The position numbers were made by a program, and so were the translations under genes. Shown here piece after piece: positions 17,037-25,587 of a stretch of 64,000 nucleotides of DNA. Under the pieces are notes generated by a model. It saw nothing but the letters and a program-made list of their open reading frames with translations, made no database searches and was not told the origin of the DNA. Position 1 is the first letter of the stretch. Each line of letters starts with the position of its first letter. Source of the DNA: Litoribrevibacter euphylliae (lineage in GTDB: Bacteria; Pseudomonadota; Gammaproteobacteria; Pseudomonadales; Litoribrevibacteraceae); assembly GCF_042646085.1 (NCBI RefSeq), contig NZ_JBHRSZ010000006.1:124001-188000 (forward strand), in the 5' to 3' direction.

Positions 17037-17849
17037 TTAAGCTTCGCTTCCTGCAATAGCAGCTTTCTTAGTATAAACGGGTAATGAGCTTTGTTTTGTG
17101 TCGAAGCTCGTAGGAATGACGAATGTATCCCACACCTCAGCTTTGTATTTTGATACTTTAACTTGGTTACTTTGATTCCCGCCTAACATATATAAATATT
17201 TTCCATCACTGCTCTTACCTACTACAAAGGCAACATGACCACCACCTTTGCGAGTTTTGACTCCAATAGCTCCGTGAATTGGTTTTTCAATCTTCTTTCC
17301 AAAATTAACCCATTCTCTTGCTCTGTAACCACTCTTGACAGGCTTAAATCCATGTTTTTTTAGTACCCAAGCTACAAAAGATCCACACCATGCATTTTTA
17401 CCGCCTGAGTCATCTGTTCCCCAAAACTTAGTGGCTTTAAAGTATTCTAAAATTCGAGGATTTGCTTTTGGACCTGCAACCTCTGATTGCCCTATTTCTG
17501 CTAGGGCTGTTTTCATCCAAGGGATGGTACTGACAAATGTTGCGGGAGAAACGATAGCTGCTAACTTTGTGGAGGACTGTTTTTCTTTGATCTTCTTGTG
17601 TGTTCGACCATTGACGGTGATTAAGCCGTCTGGACGCTTAAACATCACCACTTTTCTTTGAAACTCTTTTATTGCTTTGACCGTTTTGGAGTTTTCCGGT
17701 TTAGGCCCAAGCTGTCCATCAATAGTAAGTCTTTTAATCGGTGAAATGAGGTGAATTAGTTCGTTTAGCGCTTCTTGAACTGCTTTGACATCTTTTGGAA
17801 GATTTTTTCCTTTAATGCCAACAGACATCACGATTTTTAACTCTGGCAT
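17037..17849 (-). CDS. CHAP/TIGR02594-type peptidoglycan amidase with PG-binding-like N-domain
   Basis: This 270-residue protein lacks a signal peptide. Residues ~1-90 look like a peptidoglycan-binding-like helical domain (DVKAVQEALNELI, LTIDGQLGPK, KTVKAIKEFQRKV). Residues ~110-260 form a CHAP/NlpC-type cysteine hydrolase. The catalytic Cys155 is in KNAWCGSFVAWVLKKHG and His205 in GGGHVAFVVGKSSDG, followed by LGGNQSNQV. Such domains cleave peptide cross-links or amide bonds of murein. ATG 17849 is chosen because AAGGA lies seven bases before it; a TTG further upstream is less likely. Absence of a leader plus a downstream lipoprotein suggests a contact-delivered effector (for example by type VI secretion) or a phage-derived endolysin. 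No secretion genes or phage genes are in the window. Confidence 0.8.
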   Translation of the reverse strand: MPELKIVMSVGIKGKNLPKDVKAVQEALNELIHLISPIKRLTIDGQLGPKPENSKTVKAIKEFQRKVVMFKRPDGLITVNGRTHKKIKEKQSSTKLAAIVSPATFVSTIPWMKTALAEIGQSEVAGPKANPRILEYFKATKFWGTDDSGGKNAWCGSFVAWVLKKHGFKPVKSGYRAREWVNFGKKIEKPIHGAIGVKTRKGGGHVAFVVGKSSDGKYLYMLGGNQSNQVKVSKYKAEVWDTFVIPTSFDTKQSSLPVYTKKAAIAGSEA

Positions 17850-18240
17850 ATTGAAATCCTTTTCAATGGGCAATGGGAAGGTGGCTTAACTTTAGAGGCT
17901 TTTTCTTTGTTCTCTCATTAAGTGAAATCCTAGAATGTGAGACGCTACTTCAGTTCAGGTGGATAAAAAATAAGATTTATTAAAATTGTGAAATTTTTCT
18001 CAAGATCTTTGTTTAAGACGAGAATGTAAGTAAATGCTATACGACATACGTATAGTTTTTACTTAAAAAAGGTGTTGGCGACTTCTCGTTTTAGGTGGTA
18101 GATATTTATATGTAATTACCTGTAATCAGCAGAAGCTGGATATCTCTTGGGGTCATAACCTAACGTTTTAATACTTGCTTACTCTCGTCTGTTAAATGGC
18201 TAGAGCGAGTGTAATTCACTCATTGAAAGGTTATGGCTCT
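17850..18240. other. Gene-free AT-rich region between divergent genes
   Basis: About 390 bp separates the amidase from the lipoprotein at 18241. I see no coding frame. It contains a perfect dyad at 18037-18055 (separate entry) and presumably promoters for both directions. Confidence 0.5.
18037..18055. promoter_or_regulatory. Perfect inverted repeat CTATACG-N5-CGTATAG
   Basis: Two exact 7-bp arms flank ACATA. The core ACGACATACGT also occurs in the higBA promoter dyad near 30420. It may be an operator for a HigA/Xre-type repressor, or the remnant of a lost toxin-antitoxin promoter. Confidence 0.5.
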
Positions 18241-18795
18241 ATGAAACGGATGTTATTAAGTGCCTTAGTATTTGCTGTACAAGGCTGTTCTACTGTTCCT
18301 ACTGAAAGTGCTCACGTTGCTCCACAAACCTGTGTGGGAAGCACAGACTTACCTCAAGTGCTGTCTACCCAGTTCAGTGCGGTTACTGATACAGCGTTGT
18401 TGAATGATGCCTTAGGTGAAAAAGACCAAGGTAAATTGTGCCAAGGTCAAGTGTATGAGAGTAAAGAAAATGCACAGGTAAAAGTCTTCCGCGCTTGGAA
18501 CAGCACCAATCCCAACAGCCAATACGGTCAGTGGTGGGCGTTTAATGAACCCGCTGGCAGTATTTCTGCGTATCGCTCTGATTATGAGATTTGCTACCAA
18601 TGGTCACCTCTGGACAAAATGGTGAGCTGCACGCTCAAACCTGGTACCAAGGTTGTGGTAGGAAATGGCCAAAGTGCGACTTGCTCTCAGTATCTGACTT
18701 ATCCCGTCTCGGCTAAGCAACAAGTCTACATTGCGGATGCTGAAAACGTTGTTATGAACTGCACAGAATATAACGGTGTGATGAGTTGGGAGTAG
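18241..18795 (+). CDS. Hypothetical lipoprotein
   Basis: This 184-residue predicted lipoprotein starts MKRMLLSALVFAVQGCSTVP, with Cys16 as the lipidation site. AAGG precedes ATG 18241. The mature part has six further cysteines (for example PQTCVGS, KLCQGQ, YEICYQ, VSCTL, ATCSQY, VMNCTEY), spaced as if paired in disulfides. That fits a periplasmic or surface location. No family was recognised. It is followed 55 bp later by an HD hydrolase; a perfect 12-bp palindrome CTTGTCGACAAG at 18813-18824 lies between them. Confidence 0.65.
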   Translation: MKRMLLSALVFAVQGCSTVPTESAHVAPQTCVGSTDLPQVLSTQFSAVTDTALLNDALGEKDQGKLCQGQVYESKENAQVKVFRAWNSTNPNSQYGQWWAFNEPAGSISAYRSDYEICYQWSPLDKMVSCTLKPGTKVVVGNGQSATCSQYLTYPVSAKQQVYIADAENVVMNCTEYNGVMSWE

Positions 18796-18850
18796 CGCGT
18801 TTGCAGGGTATTCTTGTCGACAAGGAATATGTTGTAACGAGGATTTCATT

Positions 18851-19462
18851 ATGTGGCAGGCGCGATGGCAAGCTTTGATGACACGCTTAGGGCTATCAGA
18901 GAATCAAACAACCTTTGACGCTCTGATCGCCGCTTACTCCGAAAAACATCGACGCTACCATGACCTATCGCATTTAGCGGCGGTATTAGAATCTTTAGAT
19001 CAGGTTGAGGAATTGACGAGTCAAAAAGACCTGATCGAACTGGCGTTATGGTTCCATGACGCCATCTATAAAACTAAGTCTTCTGGTAATGAGGCTAAAA
19101 GTGCTCAGTGGGCACGCACCTTCTTAACTGAAAATGAAGCGAATGAAGAAACCATCAATAAGGTTGTTGAATTCATCATGGCGACTGAGCATAACTATGT
19201 GCCTGTCGACGAAGATCAAAAGCTTATTGTCGATATTGATCTGGCGATTCTTGGTCGTTCAGAAGAAGTCTATACAAAATATCAGCAGGATGTGAGACAG
19301 GAATACGCTTGGGTGCCCAAGTTTATTTATACTCGAAAACGAAGAGCTTTGTTGACGTCTTTCTTGGCAAGACCTCGTATTTACTCATGTGACGTTTTTT
19401 ATGAAGCGCTGGAAGCTAACGCCCGACAAAATATTAGTCGAGAGTTGGAAGGGTTGGGTTGA
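18851..19462 (+). CDS. HD superfamily metal-dependent phosphohydrolase (COG4339 type)
   Basis: The 203-residue protein has the HD signature HRRYHDLSHLAAVLESL near residue 38, followed by ELALWFHDAIYKTKSSGNEA near residue 75, the His-Asp metal pair of the family. Members are predicted metal-dependent phosphohydrolases of unknown substrate. It is cytoplasmic, of typical family length, and starts at ATG 18851 behind GAGGA. A small membrane protein follows seven bases later and is probably cotranscribed. Confidence 0.82.
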   Translation: MWQARWQALMTRLGLSENQTTFDALIAAYSEKHRRYHDLSHLAAVLESLDQVEELTSQKDLIELALWFHDAIYKTKSSGNEAKSAQWARTFLTENEANEETINKVVEFIMATEHNYVPVDEDQKLIVDIDLAILGRSEEVYTKYQQDVRQEYAWVPKFIYTRKRRALLTSFLARPRIYSCDVFYEALEANARQNISRELEGLG

Positions 19463-19469
19463 TTGAGGT

Positions 19470-19844
19470 TTGGACAAAAAAGAATTTTTAATGAACGATA
19501 TTCAACGTAAATTTGATCGTCTAGAACGGAAACAGAAGTTGCTAAAGGCACTGCCTGTTTTTCTTATCAGTGGTATTTTCGCTTTGTGTATTTACGCAGT
19601 TTCTAAGCAACAAATCGAACAAGGTCGGGATGTAGTTGGTCATGTCATAGGATCTACAGTTCATTTCACTGAAGAAGGTAATAAAACAAAGTTACAAGTT
19701 CAGACAGATAAAGGGGCGTTTTGGGTTTCTTTGCCCAGAGGGATTGAGTTAAAACGGCAAGGCGAAGTAGCCCTTCATGAAATGGAGTTAGAAAGTGGCA
19801 GAGTTAAATATGACTTTCTTCATTATCAAAAGCCTGACAGTTAA
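19470..19844 (+). CDS. Small single-pass membrane protein
   Basis: This 124-residue protein starts at TTG 19470, or has 117 residues if it starts at ATG 19491. It has a basic N-terminal stretch (KFDRLERKQKLLKA), one transmembrane helix (LPVFLISGIFALCIYAV) and a ~75-residue, probably periplasmic, beta-rich tail. That topology is common for small assembly or stability factors, but no family is recognised. It follows the HD hydrolase by seven bases. Confidence 0.6.
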   Translation: MDKKEFLMNDIQRKFDRLERKQKLLKALPVFLISGIFALCIYAVSKQQIEQGRDVVGHVIGSTVHFTEEGNKTKLQVQTDKGAFWVSLPRGIELKRQGEVALHEMELESGRVKYDFLHYQKPDS

Positions 19845-19848
19845 CAAA

Positions 19849-19883
19849 TAAAAAACCGGGGCAGAATGTCTTCTACCCCGGTT
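19849..19883 (-). terminator. Terminator of the lipase gene (minus strand)
   Basis: Stem AACCGGGG/CCCCGGTT with inner GAA/TTC pairing; on the minus strand it is followed by a T run. It sits between convergent genes and is better formed for the minus strand. Confidence 0.8.
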
Positions 19884-19928
19884 CATATCGCTCTCAAATC
19901 TAACAGTCGTTAGATCCAACGTTTATTT

Positions 19929-20999
19929 CTAAAAGCTGTTATACACCACAGCAGACATGGACTGGTTCTTTGCACCTTTGATCGTGGTGTACTTGTCACC
20001 TTGACCCCAAAGCTGCCACCAAGCCAGTTCTTCGCGCTGTTCAAGCGTTAGGTTCATGCTTAAACCGCTGACGCTGTAGTTGCTGGTGGATGCAGTCATC
20101 TCGTTGCCTGTGGCATTGCTGATGGTTGCACCATGACCGGCACCTTCTGCCATCACTAATGGGAAGTGATTCGGGAAGAAGCTACTTGGCGCTGGTTTGC
20201 TTTCTACTTTACCGTTCATTGCCAAGTCTGGCAGACAGCTGTCGTAGCTACCGTTGTCCGCTGCGCCACACGCAGAGTGCAAAGGCACAACCGAGTCGTC
20301 AGAGCCGGTAATGAAGGATTTTGTAATACCGCCGTATTCAGAACCTGCACCTACCATGCGTAGACGAGGTACGTCAGACACAGACGTTGCCATTGAACGC
20401 GCAACGCTTGGTTGTAGGTTATGAAGCACACCCATGTTGTCTGGTTGAAGTTCGAAACCAAGGAAGGCTTCAGAAGCTTCTTTCAGCGGCCACATGTACC
20501 AAGCGTCGTTGTTAGCGGCTTGAATGGCTGTATCAGCCAATTCAGTACCACCACCGGCGCCAGCAAAGTCGATCGCTGCCAGAATGTTGAGTGGTTGAAG
20601 GTCTTGTGACTCTAACCAGTGCGCTTGGTTTTCCAGCATGTAGCGGGCCACCAAATCACCGGTTGAATGGGTTACCAAAACACAACCATCGTTACAGAAT
20701 CCCGCGCGTGAAAGCTCAGTGATTTTGTCGTAGATGCGTTGTGCGGTGTCGCCTTCAATACGGTCGTTGGAATCCCAGTCGATACGCGCATCAGCGTGTT
20801 GCAACCAGAAGTCCGCCCAGTAACTTTCACCGTTTTGGCTGATTTGTTGTTCGGTTTGATCACCGGACATCAAATTGCCTGGTTGAAAGCCGTGAATGGC
20901 AATCACGTTTTTCCCTGCCAGTTGTGCACTTGCAGGCAAAGCCGCCAGCATTCCCCCTGTGATGATGCATGCAGATACTGCTAATTTCTTAAACATCAT
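19929..20999 (-). CDS. Secreted triacylglycerol lipase-like alpha/beta hydrolase
   Basis: This 356-residue protein has a clear signal peptide (cleavage after LPASA, about residue 25). The mature enzyme starts QLAGKNVIAIHGFQPGN, the strand/oxyanion-hole motif of bacterial lipases. The nucleophile elbow is VLVTHSTGDLVARYML (Thr replaces the first Gly of GxSxG). A late Asp (GSDDSVVPLHSA) and His (EGAGHGATI) could complete the triad. It probably hydrolyses esters or lipids outside the cytoplasm. The membrane-anchored gene at 21187-22353 lies directly upstream on the same strand; a partnership is possible but unproven. Confidence 0.82.
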   Translation of the reverse strand: MMFKKLAVSACIITGGMLAALPASAQLAGKNVIAIHGFQPGNLMSGDQTEQQISQNGESYWADFWLQHADARIDWDSNDRIEGDTAQRIYDKITELSRAGFCNDGCVLVTHSTGDLVARYMLENQAHWLESQDLQPLNILAAIDFAGAGGGTELADTAIQAANNDAWYMWPLKEASEAFLGFELQPDNMGVLHNLQPSVARSMATSVSDVPRLRMVGAGSEYGGITKSFITGSDDSVVPLHSACGAADNGSYDSCLPDLAMNGKVESKPAPSSFFPNHFPLVMAEGAGHGATISNATGNEMTASTSNYSVSGLSMNLTLEQREELAWWQLWGQGDKYTTIKGAKNQSMSAVVYNSF

Positions 21000-21186
21000 T
21001 ACTCTCTCTTATTGTTATTTTGTTTTAGTCAATTACATCGAACCTTTATTGGCCGATGTGAGCGATGTAGTTCGTCCGTGAAGGGAACTTATTAAGTTCT
21101 TCCATCCCTTCTTCAATCACCTTAAACCAACCATGTGGTGTACTGTGATCTGAAGTCGTTGATTAAGCGCTTTATGCGTCAGGTTT

Positions 21187-22353
21187 CTAACCCTGAGACG
21201 TCGATAAAGTTCTTAAAAATTCCACTTTGGCCTCGACGTTAGGGTCAACGTAAGGGCTTTGGTCGTAGTCTTTAAATGGATAGCCTTGAACGTCGAACGC
21301 TTCGTCCGGTACTTGTCCATAACCACTTTTTGCTCCTGGCTTTGCCGGTAGCATTTTTAGTTCGAAATCATCTAACTGATACGGGCCTTCGCTTTGTTTC
21401 GCGGATAAAGCACTGTAATGCGCTTTCAACTCAATGATGTCGTCGTAAGCACTGAATTTCCCTTTAGCGCTGAGGTTCATCAGTGGCTCATTGTTATCGC
21501 TGTAAAGATTCGCGGAAAGCACGTAATACCCCGTGTCGTCGAGATCAACCTTTACCGGGATCATCAAATGCGAACCTTCTACGTAGCTGTCTGAAACGCC
21601 TTCAACTTCACCTACTTTGTGGCTGATCTTGAGCGGCGTTCGAATCTCAAAGCGATCGCTTTGATTGGCATAACGGACACTTGCGACCACATAAAAATCT
21701 TGTTCCGACGGCACGTTGACTTCAGAGAGAATTAAGCTGGCTGTAGCTTGGTTACTACTTAGGGATACCGAACTGGATGAACCGCCTTGCGTAAAAATAC
21801 TCTTACCGTCGGCGGTTACCAGTTGGAATTCAGCAAAGGTAACTTCGGTGTTTTCACCAAGATTGGCCGTGACGGTTGCGTCTATGGTTTCGCCCCAAAA
21901 GTATTGGAATTTGTTCAAGCCCAACTGAAGGGTTAAGTCATCACCTAAGCCCAATCCCTTCATTGGCAACGCAGTTGGAATATGGCGGTTGGGAATAAAC
22001 TGCTGAAGGTTAGTTGCACTGATCGGGTAGGAATAACTTGGGAATTGGCTTTGATATTCGTACATGTCAGCCACTCGCTTGAGCTGAGCTTTCATCTCGG
22101 CGTTGGCAAATGGCTCGGGTTTGGCTTTTGATGTCGGAGCCTTGGTTGCGGTTGGAGCATTGCTGAATGAACTGAAAGATACGGGCTCGCAGTTGTTTAG
22201 GCAATCAGGCGTCGGTTCATTATCTTCAACACCATAATCAACATCGTTTGGTGTGCTATCTGAGAAAATAAGCGCAGAGAAGCCCATCAGCAGTAAACTG
22301 CCGAGCATAAAAAGACCGAGAGCTATGATTTTTGGCGACTTCATTTCTGCCAA
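21187..22353 (-). CDS. Membrane-anchored periplasmic protein, unknown function
   Basis: The 388-residue protein has one N-terminal hydrophobic anchor (IIALGLFMLGSLLLMGFSAL), then a cysteine pair (CLNNC). A Ser/Thr/Ala/Pro-rich linker follows, then two beta-sandwich-like segments (about 130-240 and 245-340). It lies upstream of the secreted lipase-like gene with a 187-bp gap. Dedicated lipase foldases also have one N-terminal anchor, but they are helical and carry an RxxFDY motif that I do not find here. It is better described as an unknown adhesion- or carrier-like periplasmic protein. Confidence 0.6.
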   Translation of the reverse strand: MAEMKSPKIIALGLFMLGSLLLMGFSALIFSDSTPNDVDYGVEDNEPTPDCLNNCEPVSFSSFSNAPTATKAPTSKAKPEPFANAEMKAQLKRVADMYEYQSQFPSYSYPISATNLQQFIPNRHIPTALPMKGLGLGDDLTLQLGLNKFQYFWGETIDATVTANLGENTEVTFAEFQLVTADGKSIFTQGGSSSSVSLSSNQATASLILSEVNVPSEQDFYVVASVRYANQSDRFEIRTPLKISHKVGEVEGVSDSYVEGSHLMIPVKVDLDDTGYYVLSANLYSDNNEPLMNLSAKGKFSAYDDIIELKAHYSALSAKQSEGPYQLDDFELKMLPAKPGAKSGYGQVPDEAFDVQGYPFKDYDQSPYVDPNVEAKVEFLRTLSTSQG

Positions 22354-22575
22354 TTACCCCTTCAAACGACAGCTTCAATGCTGAAAGGGCTTTGCGATAA
22401 GCGCAGGAAAACTTGGTTTCAGTTCTCTGGCGCTTGGCAAAAGCATCGCGTCCTGCGAGATGTGCAAAATGCACGGTTGTTTGTTTTTTGATCTTTATAC
22501 CATTGCGCCAAAATGGGCGGAATCTTATTTTTGTAATGATTTTTTGCTAAACAGTTATTCAATAAAAATTTGACC

Positions 22576-22598
22576 AAAAACCTCACCCCAAAGGGTGA
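22576..22598 (-). terminator. Probable terminator of the LysR gene
   Basis: A 6-bp perfect stem TCACCC/GGGTGA with a CAAA loop; on the minus strand it runs into TTTTT. It lies 31 bp after the LysR stop codon. Confidence 0.55.
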
Positions 22599-22628
22599 TT
22601 ATATCGACAGCCCCCGAAAATAAAGGGC

Positions 22629-23567
22629 TTAAGCCAACCCAGAAGTACGGGCGGTCTTCTTAATCCACTGCCGAACCTTCATGATACTGGGTTCATTACG
22701 ACGGCTGGTTTTGAAGGCAAAGTAAAATTTGTCCTCGGTGATGAAGTCATGACAAGGCAGTCGAACCAGGTCGGAATCTCGTTCCGGGTCATACATATAG
22801 TCATTGGTCAGAGCAATGCCTTGATGATGGCGAGCCGCCTCCAGCGTTAATAGCATGTGGCTGAATTGCTGAAACTTCACACTGTCCGGCACTCTTAATC
22901 GGCCAGCATAGGCCCACAGCAGCCAATCTTGTTTTGGCTTACAAAAAATTGAGATAGTGGATAACAGTGGAAACTGAAAGAGACTCTCGGCAGGAATGTG
23001 CGTCGGTGTCAGGCTATCAATAATGCCTGCTTGATAAAGCGTATCGCAGATGTGGTTCCAGTAATTGCGGCTGCAAATGGGGAAGAGCTTTTCTGTGTAG
23101 AGCAAATCCATGGTGTAGCCTTTGCTCTCGCCATGAATGGTGATGAAGCAATCGGCAGTGTGATCGGATAACACCGGGCTCTCATTCTTCATATCCAACT
23201 GAAGATCTACCTCCGGGTGCTCACGCTGCAAACTGGGTAAATTGGGGATCAACCAACGCACCGCAAATGAGCTGAACAGCGCCAATCGTACTTCTGAACT
23301 GGCAATGCCCTGAACTTGCTCGCTGGCCCGCTCGATCTGATTAAGACTGCTGGAGATGGCCTCCCAATAGTTTTGGCCTTGTTCCGTCAAAGACAGATTT
23401 CTGCCCTTGCGAGTAAACAGATCTTCCCCGAGATACGACTCTAAAGCGCGAATTTGATGGCTCACCGCGCTTTGGCTGACATTCAGTTCATCGGCTGCCT
23501 TCGTAAAACTGTTTAAACGGGCGACGGCTTCAAAAGCGGGCAGGGCGTTCAGCGGTGGTAGTTTCAT
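22629..23567 (-). CDS. LysR family transcriptional regulator (GcvA-like)
   Basis: The 312-residue protein starts MKLPPLNALPAFEAVARLNS, the GcvA-subgroup opening. It has a full winged helix-turn-helix (FTKAADELNVSQSAVSHQIR, LEDLF-type wing) and a substrate-binding domain to about residue 300. It is divergent from an EamA-family exporter at 23752, which it very probably controls. A 15-bp palindrome TTTTAG-TAT-CTAAAA at 23594-23608 in the shared gap fits a LysR site. The effector is unknown. Confidence 0.88.
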   Translation of the reverse strand: MKLPPLNALPAFEAVARLNSFTKAADELNVSQSAVSHQIRALESYLGEDLFTRKGRNLSLTEQGQNYWEAISSSLNQIERASEQVQGIASSEVRLALFSSFAVRWLIPNLPSLQREHPEVDLQLDMKNESPVLSDHTADCFITIHGESKGYTMDLLYTEKLFPICSRNYWNHICDTLYQAGIIDSLTPTHIPAESLFQFPLLSTISIFCKPKQDWLLWAYAGRLRVPDSVKFQQFSHMLLTLEAARHHQGIALTNDYMYDPERDSDLVRLPCHDFITEDKFYFAFKTSRRNEPSIMKVRQWIKKTARTSGLA

Positions 23568-23593
23568 GGCTTAGATCCGTTTTCTTTCTATTG

Positions 23594-23608
23594 TTTTAGT
23601 ATCTAAAA
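23594..23608. promoter_or_regulatory. Candidate LysR operator
   Basis: Perfect palindrome TTTTAG-TAT-CTAAAA, 26 bp before the lysR start and within the divergent gap. It fits a T-N11-A-type LysR box. Confidence 0.5.
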
Positions 23609-23751
23609 AACTAATGCTAGCAAATATATATCATTTTTAATCATGTTTCTTCCGACGTATTCTGATCGCCTTCTGTTTAGTTTGTGATCGCTTTTTGTTC
23701 GTGTCCCTGAGTGCGCAGGGATAAGCCGAGTGAAAAGGGTGGGAGTTGTTT

Positions 23752-24624
23752 ATGTCTGGAAAAACCGTTAACAGTGCTATTCTATTGCTGATTTTAGGCA
23801 ACGGTATGGCGATTGTGTCTGACCTTATTGTGAAGATGCAGGGCGAAAACGTCGCTGTTTTTCAATTTGTAGCCGTACGTTTAGTGATCATGTTGCTGCT
23901 GTTATTGCCTTTCATTAAAAAAGTGAATTTCGGGAATCTGTGGGAAGGCGGTCGTATTCAATTTCTAAGAGCGCACATTAGCTATGCGGGCATCTGCTGT
24001 ATGGTGGTGGCGTTAAGCACCTTACCATTGGCGACGGCGAATGCCATTTTCTATGCTGCGCCGTTGTTGGTTGTGGTGCTGTCCGTACTTTTCTTTCGTG
24101 AGCCCTTATCAAAGGCCAGCTTGTTGGCAGTCATCAGTGGATTCATTGGGATTCTGGTGATCTTACGTCCGTTGGAAATCTCATGGTCGGCCATCAGTGC
24201 CATCGGAGTGGCCTTTTCTTTGGCGATCAGTGCCACGCTTGTTCGTAAACTACCGAAAGGGCAATCGACGGTTCACTCCATGTTGGTCAGCCAAATTATG
24301 ATGGTGCCGATCGCAATGGCATTGGCCGTGTGGGAAGATGCACCGTTTGATACAGATACCTTGTACTACGCCTTAGGCTCAGCAGTATTTATCTCCATGT
24401 ACAACGCCACCGTCTTTATGAGCTACAAATGGGTGTCCCCTCAACAGGTGACCAGCGCAGAATACACCGGCATGGTCTGGGCCATTCTGTTGGGTGTCTT
24501 ATTCTTCGATGAAGTACCGGACGCTTGGCTGATCGTAGGCAGTAGCTTGATCATCTTACCGCTGTTGGGGATAGCGTATCTCGAACGTAAGAGAAAGCAG
24601 TTTGGGCAACTGGCGGCGTCTTAG
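23752..24624 (+). CDS. EamA/DMT superfamily transporter
   Basis: This 290-residue protein has about ten transmembrane helices in two repeated EamA halves. The first spans about 1-135 (LATANAIFYAAPLLVVVLSV) and the second about 145-280 (VTSAEYTGMVWAILLGVLFF). Such drug/metabolite transporters usually export small metabolites or amino acids. GGAG lies seven bases before ATG 23752, which is chosen over TTG 23746. It is divergent from a LysR gene and has its own terminator, so a regulator/exporter pair is likely. Substrate unknown. Confidence 0.88.
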   Translation: MSGKTVNSAILLLILGNGMAIVSDLIVKMQGENVAVFQFVAVRLVIMLLLLLPFIKKVNFGNLWEGGRIQFLRAHISYAGICCMVVALSTLPLATANAIFYAAPLLVVVLSVLFFREPLSKASLLAVISGFIGILVILRPLEISWSAISAIGVAFSLAISATLVRKLPKGQSTVHSMLVSQIMMVPIAMALAVWEDAPFDTDTLYYALGSAVFISMYNATVFMSYKWVSPQQVTSAEYTGMVWAILLGVLFFDEVPDAWLIVGSSLIILPLLGIAYLERKRKQFGQLAAS

Positions 24625-24650
24625 AAAGCTCTAGTTATCGTATGTTTTTG

Positions 24651-24676
24651 ATCCCGGCTTCGGCTGGGATTTTTTA
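24651..24676 (+). terminator. Terminator of the EamA transporter gene
   Basis: Stem ATCCCGGC-TTCG-GCTGGGAT (one wobble) followed by TTTTTT, 27 bp after the stop codon. Confidence 0.9.
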
Positions 24677-24778
24677 TGATTTCTTGTCGGTGGGTGTGGT
24701 AGAGTTTTCTGCTTATAAAAAGGGGGCTTAGCACTAAGTCGTAACTGTTTTACTGGTATTAAGGTATAAGGGGGGGCT

Positions 24779-25327
24779 TTGAAAAAGTTCATTTTTATTA
24801 TGTGTTATGTATTCCTCGTTTCTTGCGGTAAACCTCAAATATCAGAGTCAATTCGTGACCCTAATTTTGATTTTGTTTCTTTTGCAAAGAATTTAGCTGA
24901 AAACAACCCTGATGCTGCCAACCCCAGTCAGGCTGTTGGGTATATTAAGATTAGAAGTGAGTTTAATAAAAAAATATTATTAGAGTGTTCAAATATGTTT
25001 GGAGTAAGAGCACCTGCATACAAGAATAGCTATCACCAATGGTCAGAAAGAGAACGAGCTATTTTGGAAAAGGTGGAATTGTATTGGTCTCGGGGAGCAG
25101 GAAAAGAACATGATAGTGCACAGGTCATAGAGTTATTGAAGAATAAAATTTTTAACGAAATTCTGAAACAAGCTAACAAGTATTCAAATGAGCACTCTGT
25201 TAGTCTTGAATACTCTTTGCTTAATTATTGCGATAACCATTTTATTGGACTTGATAATGGTTCTTACAGAAGAAGAGCACCAAAAGCTTATGAGTATCTG
25301 GAAGCATCTTTAAACTTAAATGACTAA
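24779..25327 (+). CDS. Hypothetical AT-rich lipoprotein
   Basis: The gene starts with TTG 24779 behind a strong AAGGGGGG ribosome site. The 182-residue product opens with a lipoprotein signal (MKKFIFIMCYVFLVSCGKPQ, lipidated Cys17). The mature part is helical and polar, with two further cysteines (LLECSNMF, LNYCDNH). The gene is visibly more AT-rich than its neighbours and is flanked by a terminator on the left. Recent acquisition is therefore likely. No family recognised. Confidence 0.65.
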   Translation: MKKFIFIMCYVFLVSCGKPQISESIRDPNFDFVSFAKNLAENNPDAANPSQAVGYIKIRSEFNKKILLECSNMFGVRAPAYKNSYHQWSERERAILEKVELYWSRGAGKEHDSAQVIELLKNKIFNEILKQANKYSNEHSVSLEYSLLNYCDNHFIGLDNGSYRRRAPKAYEYLEASLNLND

Positions 25328-25413
25328 GATTTTTGATTAGTTCGCGTTCTTTCATTCGCACCTAAGATAAGGTGATTGAATAATGAAATCCAAAGCATTA
25401 ATAAGGCAAACCT

Positions 25414-25587
25414 ATGGCAACACTGAAAGGCCCAACCGAAGGTGGCAACGGCGGTAAACGTGGCCACTCGAATATGGAACATCGGGATGAAACCGAGATC
25501 ATTAAGGCTGCGAGCAATGTTCGTCGTCGGAATAATGAGAAGCAGGAAATTCGTCGAGAGTTGGAGAATATAGCCTCTGACTCTTAG
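25414..25587 (+). CDS. Conserved-looking 57-residue small protein
   Basis: This short open frame starts at ATG 25414, eight bases after AAGG, and ends at TAG 25585-25587. The product starts MATLKGPTEGGNGGKRGHSN and continues MEHRDETEIIKAAS with a basic, helical tail (VRRRNNEKQEIRRELEN). The glycine-rich GGNGGKRGHSNMEH stretch recalls small uncharacterised proteins of other proteobacteria, from memory. It is cytoplasmic and highly charged. It may bind nucleic acid, but this is only suggested by its charge. Confidence 0.7.
   Translation: MATLKGPTEGGNGGKRGHSNMEHRDETEIIKAASNVRRRNNEKQEIRRELENIASDS

Noticed and set aside
21187..22353. Lipase-specific foldase (Lif)
   Set aside because: The single anchor fits, but the protein is beta-rich and no RxxFDY-type motif is visible.
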